Shown here: positions 15,470 through 25,411 of the stretch, in pieces
Layout of the letters: each line of letters starts with the position of its first letter
How positions within the stretch are numbered: the stretch's first letter is position 1
Translations under genes and position numbers: made by a program
Notes under the pieces: model-generated
What the model was told of the DNA's origin: nothing
Databases searched by the model: none
Seen by the model: the letters and a program-made list of their open reading frames with translations, nothing else
Assembly: GCF_900091855.1 (NCBI RefSeq)
Contig: NZ_FMCH01000014.1
Span: 1-33,755, forward strand
From: Streptomyces sp. DvalAA-14
Lineage (GTDB): Bacteria; Actinomycetota; Actinomycetes; Streptomycetales; Streptomycetaceae
Length of the DNA stretch: 33,755 nt
Reading direction: 5' to 3'

Positions 15470-16663
15470 ATGCCCGCAGCAGACACCGCCCCGCAGCCCT
15501 CCGGCGCGCCCGTGATCATGGGCGGTACGCCTGGTTCCTTCGCCCGGAAGGTGCTCACCGAGCGACATCCGGCGCTCATCCAGCAGGTACGGGCCGCCAT
15601 CCCGTACGGGCCGCCGGAGCTGCAGGCGCTCCATGTGCTGCTGGCGGAGATCCAGGGGGAGGCGATCAGCCCGCTGCCGGCCGGTGCCCACGGCAGCGAG
15701 CACTGGAACGAGTGGGGAGCGGCCTACTTCGGCCGGTCATGGCTCGATGTGCCCTTCCTGTGGGCGGAGAGCTACTTCTACCGCAGGCTGCTGCAGGCTG
15801 TCGGCTACTTCGAGGCCGGGCCGTGGCAGGGCGTCGACCCGTTCGGGCCGGCCAAGCGCGCCGAGTTGAAGAGCAGGGCCGTCGCGGAGGAGTTGGCCGC
15901 GCTGGACGAACTCGCGGGTCTGCCGCCCGAAGCCCGGGACGAGGCGGTGCTGCAAGGGGCGTTGTGGGGCAACCGGGCGGATCTGGGGTTCCGCGTTTCC
16001 GCCGGCGGAGCAGCCGAGGGCGCCGGACCCGGCCACGTCATGGTGGATGACAGCGCCGTGCTGTGGGAGTCGGCGGTGCCGCCGGGCGCGGTCCATGTGC
16101 TGGCGGACAATGCCGGCCGCGAGTTGACCGCCGACCTGATCCTGATCGACCACCTCCTGCACACCGGGCGGGCGGCCACTGTGGTGCTGCACGTCAAGCC
16201 GTATCCGTACTTCGTCTCCGATGCCACGACCGCGGATGTCGTGGACTGTCTGCGACGTATGAAGGAGGCGACCGGGCGGGCGGCCGAGACCGGGGACCGA
16301 TTGTGGCAGGACATGAACAGCGGGCGGCTGGGGTTGCGGACGCATTACTTCTCCTGTGCGCCGCTGCCGTACACCGCCATGCCCGACGATCTGCGGGCCG
16401 ACCTCGCGCGCGCGACCCTGACCCTCTCCAAGGGCGACTTGAACTACCGCCGCCTCGTCGGCGACCAGCACTGGCCGGCCACCACCTCCTTCACCGAGCT
16501 GACCTCCTACGTCCCCGGCGACGGTCCGCTGATCGCCCTGCGCACGCTGAAGTCCGACGTCATGGTGGGCCTCGACGCCTCCACCCTCGCGGCGGCCGAG
16601 GCGAGCGGCGAGGCATGGCGCACGAGCGGCACGCACGCCGTGGTCCAAGCGCGCCGCCGATAG
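15470..16663 (+). CDS. ARMT1/DUF89 family damage-control phosphatase-like protein
   Basis: A 397-residue member of the DUF89/ARMT1 family, metal-dependent phosphatases thought to hydrolyse harmful sugar phosphates or other damaged phosphometabolites. The family blocks are in order: WNEWGAAYFGRSWLDVPFLW (79-98), GALWGNRADL (163-172), VLADNAGRELTADLILID (210-227), HVKPYPYFVSDAT (241-253) and LSKGDLNYRRLVGD (319-332). The presumed metal ligands Asp213, Asn214 and Asp251 are all present, so the enzyme looks active. The ATG has GAGGAAA about 15 bases upstream, a long spacing. It follows the DinB gene by 120 bases on the same strand. Confidence 0.9.
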   Translation: MPAADTAPQPSGAPVIMGGTPGSFARKVLTERHPALIQQVRAAIPYGPPELQALHVLLAEIQGEAISPLPAGAHGSEHWNEWGAAYFGRSWLDVPFLWAESYFYRRLLQAVGYFEAGPWQGVDPFGPAKRAELKSRAVAEELAALDELAGLPPEARDEAVLQGALWGNRADLGFRVSAGGAAEGAGPGHVMVDDSAVLWESAVPPGAVHVLADNAGRELTADLILIDHLLHTGRAATVVLHVKPYPYFVSDATTADVVDCLRRMKEATGRAAETGDRLWQDMNSGRLGLRTHYFSCAPLPYTAMPDDLRADLARATLTLSKGDLNYRRLVGDQHWPATTSFTELTSYVPGDGPLIALRTLKSDVMVGLDASTLAAAEASGEAWRTSGTHAVVQARRR

Positions 16664-16670
16664 TCCACCG

Positions 16671-16720
16671 CTGATAAGCCCGCAGCCCATAGGCCCGACC
16701 CTGATAAGCCCACAGCCGAT
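16671..16720 (+). repeat. 20-base direct repeat, 30-base period
   Basis: CTGATAAGCCCGCAGCCCAT (16671-16690) recurs at 16701-16720 with two differences. It lies between the ARMT1 gene and the -10 box of the next gene. Confidence 0.65.
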
Positions 16721-16735
16721 GGGGCGGCCCGGCCG

Positions 16736-16747
16736 CATAATGCGGAG

Positions 16748-16748
<1 letters not shown>
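16736..16748 (+). promoter_or_regulatory. -10 box of a probable leaderless transcript
   Basis: CATAAT (16736-16741, 5/6 to TATAAT) ends 6 bases before GTG 16748, placing the expected transcription start on the start codon. The GGAG right before the GTG is too close to act as a normal ribosome site. Confidence 0.5.
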
Positions 16749-18643
<1,895 letters not shown>

Positions 18644-18654
18644 TCACCATGGCC

Positions 18655-18684
18655 GGGCCCGGGGGCCCGGGGGCCCGGGCCCCG
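18655..18684. terminator. GGGCCC-repeat hairpin
   Basis: Several overlapping GGGCCC palindromes in a row directly after the PH-like membrane gene can fold into a very stable stem. A terminator role is inferred from position only. Confidence 0.4.
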
Positions 18685-18774
18685 CGGGGCGAGCGTGTGC
18701 GGCGTGTGCGGCAGGCGCCGTCACGGTCGGGCAACAAGCCCGCGCGCGATCGGGCCCGCTGACACACTGGCCGC

Positions 18775-19218
18775 ATGGCAGACGACGAGTACCTCCTCGA
18801 CGCAGCCCGGGCCGTGCGCCCGCACCTTCTCGAACTGGCGCCGGTCGCGGGCGAGTCGATCCGGACGGCGCTCAACCGGCTGCTGAACGCCCGCCCGGCC
18901 GGACCCGCCGAGGAGGTCGCCGCCGTCCTGCGCGCCGACGCGCGGGTGTGGACGTGGGTGCAGGAGTGGGTCCGGGAGTGGACAGCGCAGACCGGCGCCG
19001 ACGGTCTGCCGGGGGCCGTCCCGTCACCGGGCGGAAGCGACCCGGGGCGCGTCACGTTCCCGCGGATCACCCGGCAGGGGCCACTGGCCGTTCCGGCGCC
19101 GGGGTACAGCTGCCCGGTGCACCGCTCGGGGCGGCCGTGGTTTCGCCACAGTGTCGCCGACCCGGTGCCGAAATGCCCCGAGCCCGGCTGCGGCCGGCTG
19201 TTCACGCCGGTGGACTGA
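18775..19218 (+). CDS. Small protein with CxxH/CxxxxC zinc-ribbon-like C-terminus
   Basis: I do not recognise the family. The 147 residues split into a helical N-terminal half (EYLLDAARAVRPHLLELAPV, ADARVWTWVQEWVREWTAQT) and a C-terminal segment with YSCPVHRSG and KCPEPGCGRLF. The Cys-x2-His and Cys-x4-Cys pairs, about 20 residues apart, look like a metal-binding ribbon. CACACT (18763-18768) ends 6 bases before the ATG, and there is no ribosome site, again suggesting a leaderless message. The next gene starts 10 bases after its stop, so the two form an operon. A role with the convergent CHAT operon is possible but only by position. Confidence 0.75.
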   Translation: MADDEYLLDAARAVRPHLLELAPVAGESIRTALNRLLNARPAGPAEEVAAVLRADARVWTWVQEWVREWTAQTGADGLPGAVPSPGGSDPGRVTFPRITRQGPLAVPAPGYSCPVHRSGRPWFRHSVADPVPKCPEPGCGRLFTPVD

Positions 19219-19227
19219 GGCTCCGAC

Positions 19228-20148
19228 GTGCCTGTCTTCTGGAACGCGCTGACCACGAAGCTCACCGATCGTTGGGTTGCGTCCGCCGGGCCGGCGTCCG
19301 TGTACTGGCTGGGGCTGCTGGTGGCCTGGTACGCCGGGCACGGCGGATCGGCCGCCGCCAAGAGGCGATTGGACATGCTGGGCGCGCAGCCCGCGGGAGT
19401 GCAGGTCGCGACGCTCGCGGCCGCGCTGGTGGCACTGCTCGCCTCGGGTGTGATCGTGCAGCGCCTCACCTATCCGGTGTTGCGCCTGCTGGAGGGGCAC
19501 TGGCCCCGGTTCCTGGACCGGCCGCGGCGGCGGTTGGCCGGGCGGGCCGCGGGGCGTCGCGACGACCGCTGGGGACAGTGGTGCGAGCTGGAGGGGCGGA
19601 TCCACGACGGGACCGCCCGCGACGCCGACCTCGTCCGCCACGGGCGACTCGACAGCTGGCTGCGCCACCGGCCGGCCGGGGCAGAGGCGATGCCGACCAG
19701 GCTCGGCAACATCCTGGGCGCGGCCGAGAGCCGCTCGTGGCACAAGTACGGCCTCGATGCGGCTGTGGTCTGGCCACATCTCTGGCTGTTGCTGCCGCAG
19801 CAGACGCGCGAGGACGTGGCGGCGGCGCGCAAGCAGGTCGACTCGGCGGCGGCTGCCGGGCTCTGGGCGTTGCTGGCCCTGCCGGCCGCCGTGTGGACGC
19901 CGTGGGCGGCGCCGGCCGCGGTAGCGGTCGTGCTCGTCTGCTGGGGCTGGTTGCTGCCGGACGCCGCGGTGGATTTCGGTGATCTGCTGGAGGCCGCGTT
20001 CGATCTCCACCGGATCGATCTGTACCGGGCGCTGCGCTGGCCACTGCCCGCGAATCCCGTCGCGGAGAGAGCGGCGGGGGAGAGCGTGACGGCGTACCTG
20101 CACCGAGGCGGCATCCGCCCGGAACCGGAATTCACCGGCGACCGGTGA
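19228..20148 (+). CDS. Four-segment membrane protein of unknown function
   Basis: The 306-residue product has membrane segments at about 20-37 (ASVYWLGLLVAWYAG), 60-80 (ATLAAALVALLASGVIV) and a pair near 210-245 (LWALLALPAAVWTPWAAPAA, VAVVLVCWGWLLPDA). A soluble loop of about 120 residues between the pairs contains SRSWHKYGLDAAVVWPHLWL and QTREDVAAARKQVDSAAAA. A C-terminal soluble part holds FDLHRIDLYRALRWPLPANP. The GTG start has TGAGG (overlapping the previous stop) 7 bases upstream, indicating translation coupled to the zinc-ribbon protein. I cannot assign a family; transporter motifs are absent, so a membrane scaffold or sensor is as likely. Confidence 0.77.
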   Translation: MPVFWNALTTKLTDRWVASAGPASVYWLGLLVAWYAGHGGSAAAKRRLDMLGAQPAGVQVATLAAALVALLASGVIVQRLTYPVLRLLEGHWPRFLDRPRRRLAGRAAGRRDDRWGQWCELEGRIHDGTARDADLVRHGRLDSWLRHRPAGAEAMPTRLGNILGAAESRSWHKYGLDAAVVWPHLWLLLPQQTREDVAAARKQVDSAAAAGLWALLALPAAVWTPWAAPAAVAVVLVCWGWLLPDAAVDFGDLLEAAFDLHRIDLYRALRWPLPANPVAERAAGESVTAYLHRGGIRPEPEFTGDR

Positions 20149-20170
20149 CGGGCCGCCGCTGGGCGCGGCA

Positions 20171-20198
20171 GCCGCCAGCCGCCAGCCGCCAGCCGCCA
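20171..20198 (+). repeat. Four perfect copies of a 7-base unit
   Basis: GCCGCCA is repeated four times without error in the 101-base gap between the convergent membrane-protein and CHAT genes. No other feature is seen in that gap. Confidence 0.85.
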
Positions 20199-20249
20199 GG
20201 CCAGGAGGCCCGCGCCGGCGCCCGCGCCCGTCGCCCTCCCCCCTGTCCG

Positions 20250-23200
20250 TCAGGGACCGAAATGCACGAACGGCCCCCATACGAAGGGGGACGCCGCCTC
20301 GTCCCGCGCCGATCGCACGGCTTCGTGGAGCGCGCGCGCCGAGCGGTCGGCGTCGGTCGCCAACCGGTGGAAATCCGCGGCGACATGGGCCGCCGACCGA
20401 TCTCTGACGGTCCACTGCGTACCGATGACATGGCGGAAGCCGGCCACGAGGAAGGCGCCCGCGAGGTGGGCGACCTCGTCGGCCAGGTCCATCGTCCCCG
20501 AGGCGGTTTCGCAGGCGGAGAGGAAAGCCAACTCCGGTCCGTCCAGGGGCAGATCAGCGATGTCCGTCGCTTCGAGCAGTCGGCGGGTCGGCAGGTAGTC
20601 GTACGGGAGCAGACCGGCGGCGGCGTCGGGAGCCAGCGGGTCCTGGACGGCGTGCCCGGCGAAGTGGAACCAGGAGTGGCCGGGCAGTTCGTCCAGGACG
20701 CGCTGCCGGGTGGCGGCCGGGCCGATGAGGTCGGCGCCGAGCGGGCGGGTACGGCGTATCCGGGTGAGTTCGGCGACCGCGTGGGGCAGGGGCTCGGTAC
20801 CTGGCGCCTGGGGCGCCACCGCCAGCAGCCGGGGTGTGCCCGGCCGCGCGGCCGGCGGATCCGCGCTCGCCGTACGCCCGGCGAGCGCCGCCAGCGCCCG
20901 GACGGTCGGGGTGTACGACGACACCACGTGATCCAGCGTCCCGCCTGCCGGCGTCCCGCCCGCCGGACTCCCGTCCCCAACACTCCCGTCCCCAACACTC
21001 CCCTCCCCTGCAGGTCCGTTCCCCGCGCGCCCGCCTGCTGCGTTCGCCCCGACCCCGCGGTCGAACGGGTGGGACCCTGCCGCGTGCAGCGGCAGAAAGG
21101 AGAGCAGACCGGTCGGGCACCACCACACGCGCGGCAGGACACCGCCGGGCGCTCGCGGTCCGGCGAGGCCGAAACCGGTCAGCGCGGGAGCCACGGTGCT
21201 GTGCCACAGCCAGCGCAGCACGGCCGGAACCGTCGTACGCTCGGCGAACTGCCTTTCGTTCAGGGGCGCCTGGGAATCGCCGGCGGTACGTACCGCGGCC
21301 CGGAAGCGCGCGGTCTGCCGGATCAGGGTGTTCGCGGTGAGCGAGGGCAGCGGGCAGACCCGGATGCCGCCGCGGGCGATCAGGACGGCGTCGCAGCGGA
21401 TGCGGCTGACGTTGAGGACGATCACGGTGCGGTCGCCGATTCCGTCGGCCAGGCCCTGAAAGGCGGGTGGTTGGAGGAAATCCGCGAAGAGCGGCAGCTC
21501 GCGGATCGTCCGGAGCAGCCCGGCTCGTTCCTCGGCCCACCGCGCGCGCTGCTCGGATCCCGCGGAGGCCGCCTCGCGGTCGTGCAGCCGGCGGCTCAGT
21601 TCCACGAACCGCCCGGTGGTGCGCGGCAGATGACGTGACAGATCGTCGAGGACGGTCCGGCTCTCCCACGCCCGGTCCAGCAGGATGCTCCGGCCCTGTT
21701 CGAGCAGTTCCACCGCGTGGGCGGGATCACCGGCCTGCAGAGCGCAGGCCGCGGCGTCGGACGCGAGACCGAAGAAGTCCGCCGCCACTCTCTCCCGGGA
21801 GCGCCGGTCGAGCGCGGGGGATGCCGCCTGGTCCACCGCCGCCAGTGCGAGTTCGTACGCCGTCACGGCGCCGCGCCAGTCACCGTCAGCGGCGGCATAC
21901 GTGGCCCAGGCCACGGCTCCCCGGGCCCGGCGGGCATCGGGTACGTGCGCGGCGCCGGTGACGACGCCGCGCAGCAGGCCGATCGCTTCACGGCGGGGGG
22001 CGGGGTCGCCGGAGCGCTCGGATCGTGTCCGCAGGCAGTCCGCGAGGGCGAACACCGCGGCGGTGGCGTCGACCCGTTCGTCGGACCAGCGCCGGTGGAT
22101 GTCGCGCAGCAGGGCTTCCGCCTCGTCCAGGGCCGCCTGGCCGGCGTTGTCCGCGCCGACGCGGTCCAGCAGGGTCAGCGCGAGGTTGAACAGGGTTCGG
22201 TCGCGGTCCGGTGTGTCGAGGTTCTTTGCGAAGCGGCGCAGGATCTCCCGGTAGCCGGCCTCCGCGTCGCGCAGCGCCTCGATGTCCTTGGTCTCCTGGT
22301 AGAGGGCCCGGTGGGCGGAGGCCAGGTTGCCGATCTGGACCGACAGGTTGCCGTGCTCGTCCGGCGCGGCCTTGACGGCGGCCTCGTACGCCACCAGCGC
22401 CTCGTCGAGGTCGCGGCGGCGGCGGGCGGTGTCCCGGCCGATGCCGTGCCGGTCCAGCAGGGCGTTGCCGAGGTGGGTGAGGACCACTTGGCGGAAGGGG
22501 TCGCCCGCCGGAGCCGTCGGCTCCGCCTCGCGGAAGCAGCCGAAGGCGTGGTCGAGGCAGCTGACGTCGCCGGAGTGGGCGTAGCGCAGCAGGAGGATCT
22601 GGCCGAGCCCGTTGAGCGCCACCCCGTAGCTGATGTCCTCGCGGGGCAGGCCCTGGAGGGCTTCGCGCAGATCGCGCTCGGCCGCGACGAGCAGCCCCCG
22701 ACCGGGTTGCACCTGGTGCCAGTCCCCCAGGACGCCGGCGCGGTCGTGCAGGTGGCCGGACCGGGCGCCGTGGCCGGGCGGCAGGAGGTCGATCGCCCGG
22801 GTCAGTGCCGTGGTCGCCGCCTCGAAGTCCGCCGGTTCCTGGCTGCGTCCGGCCTCGGTCTGCAGGATGTTGCCCGACTGCGCGTGGAACAGGTGTACTT
22901 GGGGGTCGTCGTCTCCGAACTCCAGCGCCGATCCGATCGCCGCACGGGCCTGGACGAGCAGGTCGGCGTCACGGGTCACGTTGTACTGGTCGAGCAGGAC
23001 GACGGCCGCCGTGTAGGCGTTCATGGCATAGGCGGAGCTGCGGGTGGGCGTCATCCGGTAGGAGGCGACGGCGAGTTGGACGGCCTCGGCGAGCTTCCCG
23101 GTACCGGCGCCGTTCTGGTGCTGGGCCCTGAGGTTGCCGGCGAGCATGGTCAGCAGCGAGCCGCGGTGCGGCGAGTCCTCCGGTGCCAACGTGAGCGCCT

Positions 23201-23720
23201 CGCGGCAGGCGGCTTCCGCTGCCACCAGATCGGACGGCCGGTTGGAGATGTCGTGCCGATCGCCCAGCGCGGCGGCCAGGTTGTGCCGGTGCAGGTACGC
23301 TTCCTCACCGGCCGGGCTGAGCCGGACGGCCTCCTCCAGCACGTCGACCGCCTCGTCGAAACGGTCCATGCCCTCGCCGGCGTAGGCGTTGCGGCGGCGC
23401 AGGGCGCGCCCCAACAGGCCCAGGACAGGGGCTCGATAAGGACTGTCCGCAGTCAGCAGCGCCCGGGCGCGGCGTAGTTCGGCAATGGCGGCGTCGAGCG
23501 TGGCCACGTCGCCGGAGCCGAAGAAGGCCTCCAGCAGCGCCTCTCCGCGGCTTGCGGCGGCCAGGGCGGCGGCGTCGTCGGGCACGATCGGCGTCCCCTG
23601 CGTCCCCTGCGTCCCCTGCGTCCCCTGCGTCCCCGGCGAACCGGGTGCTGCCGGCCCGCCGGGGTTCCCGCTGTCCGAGGCGTCCCCGGCGTCCCCGCCC
23701 GCCGCCGGCGTCCTCGTCAT
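20250..23720 (-). CDS. TPR-repeat CHAT-domain protease (caspase clan)
   Basis: This is a 1156-residue effector-type protein. Residues about 60-740 are helical repeats of TPR kind (ADFEAATTALTRAIDLLPPG, RDLDEALVAYEAAVKAAPDE). About 770-1156 form a CHAT domain (PF12770), a clan CD cysteine protease. His1023 (WFHFAGHAVQD) and Cys1070 (LAFLSACETASG) form an intact dyad, and WTVRDRSAA plus the terminal WGPFVHFG fit the family. CHAT proteases such as separase-like TPR-CHAT (Craspase) cut partner proteins when triggered. Two repetitive low-complexity stretches (GTQ repeats near 30-45; GDGSVGDGSPAGGT near 930) are extras. ATG overlaps the previous gene's TGA by 4 bases, with GGGAGGG upstream. It is the last gene of a three-gene operon. 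Confidence 0.93.
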   Translation of the reverse strand: MTRTPAAGGDAGDASDSGNPGGPAAPGSPGTQGTQGTQGTQGTPIVPDDAAALAAASRGEALLEAFFGSGDVATLDAAIAELRRARALLTADSPYRAPVLGLLGRALRRRNAYAGEGMDRFDEAVDVLEEAVRLSPAGEEAYLHRHNLAAALGDRHDISNRPSDLVAAEAACREALTLAPEDSPHRGSLLTMLAGNLRAQHQNGAGTGKLAEAVQLAVASYRMTPTRSSAYAMNAYTAAVVLLDQYNVTRDADLLVQARAAIGSALEFGDDDPQVHLFHAQSGNILQTEAGRSQEPADFEAATTALTRAIDLLPPGHGARSGHLHDRAGVLGDWHQVQPGRGLLVAAERDLREALQGLPREDISYGVALNGLGQILLLRYAHSGDVSCLDHAFGCFREAEPTAPAGDPFRQVVLTHLGNALLDRHGIGRDTARRRRDLDEALVAYEAAVKAAPDEHGNLSVQIGNLASAHRALYQETKDIEALRDAEAGYREILRRFAKNLDTPDRDRTLFNLALTLLDRVGADNAGQAALDEAEALLRDIHRRWSDERVDATAAVFALADCLRTRSERSGDPAPRREAIGLLRGVVTGAAHVPDARRARGAVAWATYAAADGDWRGAVTAYELALAAVDQAASPALDRRSRERVAADFFGLASDAAACALQAGDPAHAVELLEQGRSILLDRAWESRTVLDDLSRHLPRTTGRFVELSRRLHDREAASAGSEQRARWAEERAGLLRTIRELPLFADFLQPPAFQGLADGIGDRTVIVLNVSRIRCDAVLIARGGIRVCPLPSLTANTLIRQTARFRAAVRTAGDSQAPLNERQFAERTTVPAVLRWLWHSTVAPALTGFGLAGPRAPGGVLPRVWWCPTGLLSFLPLHAAGSHPFDRGVGANAAGGRAGNGPAGEGSVGDGSVGDGSPAGGTPAGGTLDHVVSSYTPTVRALAALAGRTASADPPAARPGTPRLLAVAPQAPGTEPLPHAVAELTRIRRTRPLGADLIGPAATRQRVLDELPGHSWFHFAGHAVQDPLAPDAAAGLLPYDYLPTRRLLEATDIADLPLDGPELAFLSACETASGTMDLADEVAHLAGAFLVAGFRHVIGTQWTVRDRSAAHVAADFHRLATDADRSARALHEAVRSARDEAASPFVWGPFVHFGP
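23591..23635 (-). repeat. Five tandem copies of a 9-base unit in the CHAT gene
   Basis: GCGTCCCCT (plus strand) is repeated five times, the last with one change, coding the GTQGTQGTQGTQGTP stretch near the CHAT protein N-terminus. The copies are nearly identical, so the array is probably young and variable between strains. Confidence 0.9.
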
Positions 23721-24565
23721 CCCCCGTCGCCCTCCCCGCTCTCCTCCCACAGTCCCATCGGCAGATCGTCCCCGTGCCGCCAGAGCTGGCTTTTCGGACC
23801 GGTCAGGACTTCCTGGGCCTCGCGGACGAAGTCCCGCAGTGCCTCATGACAGCGCGGACTCCACGCCCACAGGAAATCGATCATGTCGTCGACCATGTTG
23901 ATCAAGCGATCGGTGGGACCGCCGCCGCGGAAGTGCTCGAGGAAGCGTTCCTCGGCCGCCTTGTCGTCAACCGTCCCGAACCAGATCATCGCGTTGAGGG
24001 TGAGCATCTGGCCGACGAGTTCGATGAGCGCGACGATGTTGTCCGGGGTGTCCGGTTTCCCCGTCGCGAAGAGGATTCCGCGGTAGTAGTCCGGCAGCAA
24101 CTCCGCGATGTCCCTCGGGGTGTTGCTGCCGGCGTTGCTCCGGGGCGGCGGTGCGAGCAGGTGGTTGTCGACGGAGACGGCCAGCAGATTGGCGGTTTGG
24201 TGGTCGAGGAAGCCCAGCACGAGTCCCGGGCCGTCGATCAGGGTGAGCATCGTGCCGTTCGGGCGGCGGCCCAGCCGGGTCCGGCTGATCCGGGCCGGCT
24301 CGTAGGAGCCGGTCACCCTTCCCTTGCGGGCGATGAGCAGCCGCCGGGAGGTGATCATCGCGACCCGGCAGTCGAACGCGTCCTCCACCGCGATGACGCG
24401 CACGATCTCGCCGGGCTGAAGGGCCGCCCGCAGTGCGTCCTGGTTGTCGGCGAGGCGGCGCCGGGCGACCTTCCCGTCGCCGCCCAGCCGCGCGGCCAGC
24501 CCTTCGTCCAGTTCAGGACGTGATCCGAACACAATCGTCCCCCGTTCCAGAAAAGTTGGCGCCAC
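23717..24565 (-). CDS. PH-like-domain protein, partner of the CHAT protease
   Basis: The N-terminal half (about 45-135) has a beta-rich pattern of a bacterial PH-like (YokE-type) domain: LQPGEIVRVIAVEDAFDCRV, ITSRRLLIARKG, RLGRRPNGTMLTLIDG, ANLLAVSVDNHL. The C-terminal half (about 155-275) is helical (IVALIELVGQMLTLNAMIWF, HEALRDFVREAQEVLTG) without a membrane segment. No enzyme motif is seen. GTG 24565 follows the previous stop directly (TGAGTG) and gives 282 aa. GTG 24532 has a much better ribosome site (GGGGGAC) and would give 271 aa. The ATGA overlap with the CHAT gene means the two are made together, so it probably regulates or targets the protease. Confidence 0.78.
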   Translation of the reverse strand: MAPTFLERGTIVFGSRPELDEGLAARLGGDGKVARRRLADNQDALRAALQPGEIVRVIAVEDAFDCRVAMITSRRLLIARKGRVTGSYEPARISRTRLGRRPNGTMLTLIDGPGLVLGFLDHQTANLLAVSVDNHLLAPPPRSNAGSNTPRDIAELLPDYYRGILFATGKPDTPDNIVALIELVGQMLTLNAMIWFGTVDDKAAEERFLEHFRGGGPTDRLINMVDDMIDFLWAWSPRCHEALRDFVREAQEVLTGPKSQLWRHGDDLPMGLWEESGEGDGG

Positions 24566-25105
24566 TCACCGGTCGATGCCGGTACGCGTTCCGGCCCCGG
24601 CCCCGGTCCCGGCACCGGTCGTCCCGGACTGCCGGGACGCTCGTTCCAGCGCCCGGAACGCGCGCTTGCGCTGCCGGATCAGGATGCTGGGCGCGTGTGC
24701 CACGCCGACCGCCGCGTAGACGCGGTTCATCACGGCGAAGCCCAGCGCCATCGGGCCGGGCCTCATAGCGCTCCCGTAGTGCGCCGGGGTGAGTTCCGCC
24801 GCCCAGCCGGTCACCCGGTACCCCCCGGCGCCGATGGGCCGTACCTCCATCGCCAGTACGCCGCCCTTGCTGCTCACCTGCCACTTCGCGCCGCGGGCGG
24901 TCCGTTCGGCGGCGAACGGCTTGCGGCCCAGCGTCCGGGTGATGACCGACGAGGTGGCCCGCCCGGCCACTGCCACGACGGTGTCGAGCGGAAGGTCCAC
25001 CTCGACGTATGCGGGTGTGCTGATGCGGGTGGTCAGGTGCTTGAGCCAGCCGACCCCGACCACGACGAGCGCGAGCAGGAGGAGCAGGAAAAGCGAGAAA
25101 CCCAT
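24566..25105 (-). CDS. Membrane-anchored small protein, first gene of the CHAT operon
   Basis: The protein has 179 residues. An N-terminal membrane segment (FSLFLLLLLALVVVGVGWL, 3-21) is followed by a soluble domain: YVEVDLPLDTVVAVAGRATS, KWQVSSKGGVLAMEVRPIGA, GYRVTGWAAELTP. The strand-and-helix pattern resembles a small SRPBCC-like or heat-shock-chaperone-type domain, but no family is certain. The C-terminal tail is a Gly/Thr repeat (GTGAGAGTRTG). ATG 25105 has GGAGGA 6 bases upstream. It opens the operon and abuts the PH-like gene, so it may tether or sense for the CHAT protease. Confidence 0.75.
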   Translation of the reverse strand: MGFSLFLLLLLALVVVGVGWLKHLTTRISTPAYVEVDLPLDTVVAVAGRATSSVITRTLGRKPFAAERTARGAKWQVSSKGGVLAMEVRPIGAGGYRVTGWAAELTPAHYGSAMRPGPMALGFAVMNRVYAAVGVAHAPSILIRQRKRAFRALERASRQSGTTGAGTGAGAGTRTGIDR

Positions 25106-25411
25106 GACGGTCCTCCGGTTGCTGTCGCAAAGAGCCCGGATTTCCCCAAATCCAGGCGGCCCGGGGGGCGGATCGGTACGATCGCGTCACCGAACCCGTA
25201 CCACCCGAATTCCGCACCATCCGGTCCTGTCGGGGATGGCGCTCCTGAAGGCGAGTGCGACGAGGTAGTGAGGGCGGCCCTCCCCCCCGGGGGGTCGGGA
25301 ACGTGTTCCCGGCCGGCCCCCGAGCCGCCTCGCACCAGAGTAGGGCGCGGGCCGGGCGGCATCGCGGTCCGTTGCACGACGGCACATCGGTTGCAATAAA
25401 GGAGGCGGCTC
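25106..25411. promoter_or_regulatory. Divergent promoter region with palindrome between CHAT operon and HTH regulator
   Basis: There is no gene in these 306 bases. GGGAAC-GT-GTTCCC (25297-25310) is a perfect 6-bp inverted repeat with a 2-base centre, typical of a dimeric repressor site. It lies about 190 bases before the CHAT operon start and 100 before the HTH gene. Near the HTH gene, TTGCAC (25373-25378) and CGGTTGCA (25388-25395) form a direct repeat, and AAAGGAGG (25398-25405) is its ribosome site. Confidence 0.5.

Noticed and set aside
20171..20198. Possible CRISPR-like array
   Set aside because: The 7-base units are directly adjacent with no spacers, so it is a microsatellite; no cas gene is present. 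The same holds for 13860-13916 and 23591-23635.
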